Below, piece by piece: positions 37,465 through 41,344 of a stretch of 41,344 nucleotides of DNA. The notes under the pieces are model-generated. The model was not told where the DNA came from, did not search any database, and saw only the letters and a program-made list of their open reading frames with translations. How positions within the stretch are numbered: the stretch's first letter is position 1; each line of letters opens with the position of its first letter. The position numbers were made by a program, and so were the translations under genes. The stretch is from Acidobacteriaceae bacterium (GTDB lineage: Bacteria; Acidobacteriota; Terriglobia; Terriglobales; Acidobacteriaceae): positions 1 through 41,344 of the forward strand of contig PLGM01000246.1 of NCBI GenBank assembly GCA_003139795.1, in the 5' to 3' direction.

Positions 37465-38472
37465 TCAGTGCACCATGCTCTGGAACAGTGGCGAGTGCAG
37501 CAGACCGTTGAAATCCGAGTCGGTGGCGGCAAAGTGGATGGACATCCGCCCGGAATCGGATGCGATGTTGGTTTCGCTCAACGCCTGTTTCTCCGCGTCC
37601 GAGCCGCTCATCTTGCGAACCAGCACCGCCGCCGTCAAAAGCGAAGAGATCGTGGCCGCGGTAAACGAGTCGCCCGTGGAGATGGTCAGGTCGAACTTGA
37701 CGCCGTGCTGGAAGTCCATCCCGTACCAGGAAGCCTGTAGCCTCTTGCGCACAGTCTCGAAGTCGGTCAGCGAACCCGCTTCGCCAAGCACCTGGCGCAT
37801 CATCGTCTGCGTGCCCTTCTCGTCCAGGATGCTCCACAGCGGCGCGGAGTCCACGGTCTTCATCGCATCCATCATCGACGCATTGCTCAACAGGCTGGGA
37901 GACACTCCATCGCGCGCATCGAGAGCTTTCTCCACCGCATCCTTCGCGCCAAAGACCATGGTCGACGCATCCACAAAGCAAAGCACCATGCCCGTCTTGG
38001 CCATCGGATACACCTTGTTGGTGCGCACCAGCGTGGCCTTGATCTTCTGTTTGCGGAAGTTGGCCAGAATGTCCTGCTCCGGGAACTGACCCTGGGCAAT
38101 GCCCACCGTCACCAACGCGTCACTCGACGCCTCGGGCCGAAACAGAGCAAATGCCAACTGGTCGACGTATTGGTCGATGTTGTCTTTATCGTTGAGGGCG
38201 GACTTGCGTAGCGCCTCGTCGAACTGCTTCAGCTCGGGCGGCATCACGCGCTCGCGCAGATCCATCGCCGAAGTCGAGTTCTGCATCGCCCGGTAGTCGA
38301 TCACCACCAGTTGCTGCACATCATGCGGAACGGCCCCGCGGCCATCGGTGGACAACTGCGCCGCCGGAGCCAGACCGGCCGCCGTCAGCAGCACGAAAAC
38401 ACTCGAAATTCTTACCAAGACCTTCAACAATTCCACCCTCCGGGATATACCCAGTTCTCGCATCGTTTCCAT
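37465..38472 (-). CDS. Secreted protein of unknown function
   Basis: Not recognised; it looks like a family found in Acidobacteriota. The 335-aa product from ATG 38472 (AGGTGAG upstream) has an N-terminal hydrophobic signal (LLKVLVRISSVFVLLTAAGLAPAA). The mature domain alternates strands and helices: VVIDYRAMQNSTSAMDLRERV, DQLAFALFRPEA, LVTVGIAQGQF, and MVLCFVDASTMVFGAKDAVEKALD. The last of these repeats the layout of the earlier strands, suggesting a duplicated alpha/beta fold. There are no obvious catalytic motifs. A further in-frame TTG at 38487 is possible. A periplasmic location is likely. Function is unknown. Confidence 0.75.
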   Translation of the reverse strand: METMRELGISRRVELLKVLVRISSVFVLLTAAGLAPAAQLSTDGRGAVPHDVQQLVVIDYRAMQNSTSAMDLRERVMPPELKQFDEALRKSALNDKDNIDQYVDQLAFALFRPEASSDALVTVGIAQGQFPEQDILANFRKQKIKATLVRTNKVYPMAKTGMVLCFVDASTMVFGAKDAVEKALDARDGVSPSLLSNASMMDAMKTVDSAPLWSILDEKGTQTMMRQVLGEAGSLTDFETVRKRLQASWYGMDFQHGVKFDLTISTGDSFTAATISSLLTAAVLVRKMSGSDAEKQALSETNIASDSGRMSIHFAATDSDFNGLLHSPLFQSMVH

Positions 38473-38591
38473 GGGACTCACCTGCAACTCCCCAACCTTT
38501 TCCTGCCTCGGAACTCGACAGGACTTCCATTTCCTAGGTTGATATTCTACCTGCCGGGCCCTTGCCCTGCCGGTCGCGCCGCTCCAGCCGG

Positions 38592-39512
38592 CTATCCGTC
38601 TCCCGGCCAGGCTAGTGGAGCTTCCAGCCGGCGCTCCAGAATCTTGGTTTGCGGATCAAACTCAATCAATTGACGCATCCATTCGCTCTCCCGCTCACAC
38701 GCAGCCTCGGGAAGCAGCCCGATCACCTCGCCCTCCACCAGCGCTACCTTGTGCTTGAGCGCCAGGCTTGAGACCGCCCGGTAAATCTGCGAAATCGGCG
38801 TCACCTCAAAGTCCGTGATGTTCATCGCGAGTTGTGACCGCCCATGAGCCAGAACACCCATGGCCTTCACGCCCTTCAGACCGCCGGATGCGGCGCGAAT
38901 CTCGCGGGCAATGGCCCTTACCATGGAAACGTCTGTGGAATCGAAATAGATGTTGTACGCCACCAGGAACTTGCGCGCTCCCACCGCGCAGGCCCCTGCG
39001 GTTGGATGCAGGCCTGGTCCGCCAAGATCGGGCCGGCGTGCCGATTCCTTCCGCACCGCTTCCCTCAATCCCTCAAACTGACCCCGCCGCACCTCGTCCA
39101 GGTTGGCCCGATCCGGCCGCGCCGCTGCCGCTTCATAGAAAAACACCGGCACGCCGAAGCGCCGCCAGATTTCGAGCCCCGCTTGCCGGGCCAGCAGCGC
39201 GCATTGCTCCAGCTTGATGCCGGAGATGGGCACGAACGGAATCACATCCGCGGCGCCGATCCGCGGGTGAGCCCCCTGCTGGCGCGTCAGGTCGATCAAC
39301 TCCACGGCCTTCCCGGCTCCGCGCACCGCTGCCTCCACCACCGCCCCCGGCTCCCCGGCAATCGTCACCACCGACCGGTTGTGGTCCGCATCCATCGACC
39401 AGTCCAGCAGCCGCACCCCCTCCACCCGCATCGCAGCCACAATGGCCTCGACCCGCCGGGCATCCGTGCCCTCGGAGAAGTTTGGTACGCACTCCACAAC
39501 TGGTCCGCTCAT
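38592..39512 (-). CDS. ftcD: Glutamate formimidoyltransferase
   Basis: FtcD transfers a formimino group from formiminoglutamate to tetrahydrofolate in histidine degradation. The 306-aa product covers only the transferase domain, as in many bacteria, without the cyclodeaminase. It has the N-terminus VVECVPNFSEGTDARRVEAI, the probable catalytic His in QQGAHPRIGAADVIPFVP, and GPGLHPTAGACAVGARKFLVAYNIY. No other histidine-utilisation genes (hutH, hutU, hutI) are present here, so it appears orphaned. It starts 63 bp downstream of the PagL-like gene on the same strand, with a 7-bp tandem repeat between them. Confidence 0.94.
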   Translation of the reverse strand: MSGPVVECVPNFSEGTDARRVEAIVAAMRVEGVRLLDWSMDADHNRSVVTIAGEPGAVVEAAVRGAGKAVELIDLTRQQGAHPRIGAADVIPFVPISGIKLEQCALLARQAGLEIWRRFGVPVFFYEAAAARPDRANLDEVRRGQFEGLREAVRKESARRPDLGGPGLHPTAGACAVGARKFLVAYNIYFDSTDVSMVRAIAREIRAASGGLKGVKAMGVLAHGRSQLAMNITDFEVTPISQIYRAVSSLALKHKVALVEGEVIGLLPEAACERESEWMRQLIEFDPQTKILERRLEAPLAWPGDG

Positions 39513-39548
39513 TCCCTTCTCGCTCCGCTCTAATTGATCCCGAGCCCC

Positions 39549-39583
39549 TATTCCCTATTCCCTGGTCCCTGGTCCCTACTTCC
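39549..39583. repeat. Five-copy 7-bp tandem repeat
   Basis: Units TATTCCC, TATTCCC, TGGTCCC, TGGTCCC and TACTTCC follow without gaps in the ftcD upstream region. The last unit overlaps the stop codon of the PagL-like gene. Similar short AGGGA-type repeats are common between genes in some soil bacteria. Confidence 0.8.
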
Positions 39584-40301
39584 AAAACGTGTAACCCACC
39601 TGCACCTGAATACTGGCATTCACACCAGGGTTGCGGTCGCCCAGCGAAGCCGAAGAGATGTGTACGCCGTTCACTCCTACGTCTATCGACCGCCTGGGCC
39701 GGGTGAAGTAGTGAAACCCGCCTCCGCCCTGCGGCGAAAAGTTCCAGACCGACGTCCCGCCCGGAGTTCCGTGCGGAACCAGTTGATCGGGCGGAAACTT
39801 GTGCGTGGTGTAAATCAACCCGCCCGCGCCCTGGAACCACGGCTGAAAGCGCCGCGACCTGGTAACAAAGTTCCAGCGGAAGATCACCGGCGTCAGGCTC
39901 ACGCCCCGGTAGGCGCCGCCGCCATCGGGCGCCACAAAGGACCCCCCCCCCGAATAGAGAAAGGTCTGCTCATGCGGCGCCGGCGTATACGCCTGCCAAA
40001 GCGGCATGATGTTGGCGCCGAATTCGAACTGGCCTGACAAAATCCCTGCATGAAGAACCGGCGTCAACGCCTTGCCCCCCTGGATACCGGCCGAAAGAAA
40101 CCCGAAATTATCGCGGTTTCCCAAGCCGGCTCCGCCGTTCACAAACGGCCCATACTCCCAACTCTTGTCCTTGCGAACCTGGGCTGCGGGGTTATCCCCC
40201 CCATCCCGTCCGCCCGCAGGGGCGCCGTCCGGAGTTTCAGCGCAGGCGATCATCGGCCCCGCCATCAAAAAAAACAACAGAAACCTTGCACTTCGGGTCA
40301 A
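39576..40301 (-). CDS. PagL-like acyloxyacyl hydrolase / lipid A 3-O-deacylase
   Basis: PagL-family proteins are small outer-membrane beta-barrels that remove an acyl chain from lipid A, which changes membrane and immune properties. The mature part alternates short amphipathic strands with Gly-rich turns (YGPFVNGGAGLGN to FGFLSAGIQGG). It ends with the family's active-site region HISSASLGDRNPG (His and Ser) and terminal strand VQVGYTFWK. I chose the TTG at 40301, with GAAGGAA upstream and a signal peptide after it. An ATG at 40265 would remove most of the signal. The coding strand contains a G10 tract (39942-39951) in SGGGSF and a T8 tract in the signal region (40267-40274). Slippage at either would switch the gene off. 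Confidence 0.82.
   Translation of the reverse strand: MTRSARFLLFFLMAGPMIACAETPDGAPAGGRDGGDNPAAQVRKDKSWEYGPFVNGGAGLGNRDNFGFLSAGIQGGKALTPVLHAGILSGQFEFGANIMPLWQAYTPAPHEQTFLYSGGGSFVAPDGGGAYRGVSLTPVIFRWNFVTRSRRFQPWFQGAGGLIYTTHKFPPDQLVPHGTPGGTSVWNFSPQGGGGFHYFTRPRRSIDVGVNGVHISSASLGDRNPGVNASIQVQVGYTFWK
39942..39951. repeat. Poly-G/C10 tract in the PagL-like coding sequence
   Basis: Ten consecutive C residues on the plus strand (G on the coding strand) encode part of YSGGGSF. The frame is open with ten. Loss or gain of one base would truncate the barrel, as in simple-sequence contingency loci. Confidence 0.9.
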
Positions 40302-40343
40302 TGTTCCTTCCCTTCCCTCAATCGCATATTCTTTCGGTCCCGC

Positions 40344-40368
40344 AAAAAGGCCGCCACAACCGGCGGCC
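40344..40368 (-). terminator. Rho-independent terminator after the yebC gene
   Basis: Read on the minus strand, a GGCCGCC stem and its GGCGGCC partner, with a six-base loop, are followed by TTTTT. It lies 25 bp past the yebC-family stop and just before the PagL-like gene, so it separates their transcripts. Confidence 0.85.
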
Positions 40369-40393
40369 TCTTCAATGCCCTTCGGACTGCCAA

Positions 40394-41140
40394 TCAACCG
40401 GCCGCGTGTTCCATCTGCTCGGCGTCCATATCGAAGTTCGAGTAGACGTTTTGCGTGTCGTCGCAGTCTTCCAGCGCCTCCAGCAGGCGGATCATCTGGT
40501 GCGCCGTATTGCCTTCCAGTTTGTGATACGTCGACGCCACCATCGTCACCTCGCTCATCACCGTGGGAATGCGGGCAGCCTTCACCGCCGCGGCAACCGC
40601 CTCATGCGCGGCCGGATCGGTAATGATCTCCCAGGTATCGCCTTCGTCTTTCAGATCCTCGCCCCCGTGCTCCAGCACGATATCCATCAACTGCTCTTCC
40701 GTGGCCGCCGACTTCTCCACCGCGATCAGCCCTTTCTTCGCGAACAGGAAGCGCACTGACCCGGATTCCCCCAGGTTTCCGCCATTCTTTGCGAAAGCGT
40801 GACGGATCTCGCTCACTGCGCGGTTGCGGTTGTCCGTCGTCACATCCACAATAATGGCCACGCCGCCGGGGCCGTAGCCCTCGAACTTGATCTCTTCGTA
40901 GTTCACGCCTTCCAGTTCGCCGGTGCCGCGCTGGATGGCGCGCTTGATGTTCTCCTGCGGCATGTTTTCCGCTTTGGCTGCCAGAATCGCGGTGCGCAGG
41001 CGCGGGTTGCCGTCAGGGTCGCCGCCTCCCTTGGCCGCGATGCTGATTTCCTTGATGATGCGGGTGAATATCTTGCCGCGCTTGGCGTCCAGCGCGCCCT
41101 TCTTGTGCTTGATTGTCGCCCACTTTGAATGGCCGGACAT
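40394..41140 (-). CDS. YebC/PmpR-family protein
   Basis: YebC/PmpR proteins are cytoplasmic. Members have been described as transcriptional regulators, and some as factors that ease ribosome stalling at proline stretches. ATG 41140 gives the invariant start SGHSKWATIKHKKGALDAKRG. The IFTRIIKEISIAAKGGGDPDGN segment, the GYGPGGVAIIVDVTTDNRNR core and the acidic LLEALEDCDDTQNVYSNFD end are all typical. The 248-aa length is normal. A frame open upstream to 41311 has no family character. ruvC, a frequent partner, is not seen downstream. It is closed by a strong terminator. Confidence 0.96.
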   Translation of the reverse strand: MSGHSKWATIKHKKGALDAKRGKIFTRIIKEISIAAKGGGDPDGNPRLRTAILAAKAENMPQENIKRAIQRGTGELEGVNYEEIKFEGYGPGGVAIIVDVTTDNRNRAVSEIRHAFAKNGGNLGESGSVRFLFAKKGLIAVEKSAATEEQLMDIVLEHGGEDLKDEGDTWEIITDPAAHEAVAAAVKAARIPTVMSEVTMVASTYHKLEGNTAHQMIRLLEALEDCDDTQNVYSNFDMDAEQMEHAAG

Positions 41141-41229
41141 GAGAACCTCGGCGTTCGTCGAAAATACCGGCGCACACACGCGCCCAACCCAGCGAGTATA
41201 CCACCGGCAGCGATGGTCTAGACGCGGCG

Positions 41230-41344
41230 CTAAACTGCCACCGCCGGCCGCAGTTCCACCTTCTTCGTCGTGATCGCCAGCTTGGCCGGCGTCAGCTCCG
41301 GGCCCTCCCAACCTTCCTTCACAGCCTCTATTTGGATCTCTCCA
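41230..41344 (-). CDS. C-terminal end of an unidentified gene, cut by the window edge
   Basis: The last 37 or so codons of a frame enter from the right edge and stop with TAG at 41230-41232. The residues (EIQIEAVKEGWEGPELTPA then KLAITTKKVELRPAVAV) have a charged, amphipathic composition that looks coding. I do not recognise the protein. It lies 89 bp upstream of the yebC-family start on the same strand. Confidence 0.5.
   Translation of the reverse strand, partial: GEIQIEAVKEGWEGPELTPAKLAITTKKVELRPAVAV

Overview
The window is GC-rich bacterial DNA, most probably from an Acidobacteriota genome of the Terriglobia/Acidobacteriaceae type. This is inferred from gene content: an Oar-like TonB-dependent receptor with an N-terminal carboxypeptidase-regulatory-like domain, a DUF5666-type secreted protein, a PcnB-like protein with a long Ala/Lys/Pro tail, LPS genes (lpxD, a PagL-like deacylase), and many genes of unknown function of the kind common in that phylum. 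No rRNA, tRNA or CRISPR array was seen.

Left edge (1-2260): a decayed type I-E CRISPR-Cas fragment. A cas3 remnant encodes only the C-terminal helicase half and overlaps cas8e/cse1, which has a one-base frameshift and an in-frame stop. The cas3 truncation point coincides with one end of an approximately 223-bp sequence bounded by imperfect inverted repeats, which looks like an IS remnant or MITE. Next comes nth (endonuclease III, +).

3145-7120: a tight minus-strand haem operon, ccsA/hemX-like, hemA, hemC, hemD, with 4-bp ATGA overlaps at all three junctions. A perfect 5-4-5 palindrome lies against a good -10 hexamer at its head. 7436-7605 is a small inverted-repeat element. Two small secreted proteins and a Sel1-like fragment follow.

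9369-15886: mutS, nagZ, anmK and a lipoprotein solute-binding protein (+), all overlapping. This couples mismatch repair to a peptidoglycan-recycling module. 16174-20546: a DUF5666-like secreted protein and a TonB-dependent receptor, closed by a strong terminator. On the minus strand follow a secreted GH2 beta-mannosidase and a GT4 glycosyltransferase.

24706-29154 (+): a frameshifted methyltransferase, a zinc-ribbon protein, an ABC operon (internally deleted FtsX-like permease, ATPase, LolA-like protein) behind a promoter whose -35 is embedded in a palindrome, and a membrane-anchored alpha/beta hydrolase. Then come a secreted C45-type Ntn hydrolase (-) and a PcnB/CCA-transferase-like protein with an altered catalytic motif (-).

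33215-41344: a conserved protein of unknown function, lpxD, a small lipoprotein and a MASE1-PAS-GGDEF diguanylate cyclase on +. On - lie a secreted protein of unknown function, glutamate formimidoyltransferase, a PagL-like lipid A deacylase whose coding sequence carries a G10 tract, a YebC regulator with its terminator, and the 3' end of another gene.

The most notable observations are the eroded CRISPR locus, two one-base frameshifts that both look like loss of a G from the same 9-mer, the mini FtsX permease, the ExE-for-DxD nucleotidyltransferase, the possible phase-variable lipid A deacylase, and the palindromes at the haem and ABC promoters. I saw no convincing wholly new multi-gene system.
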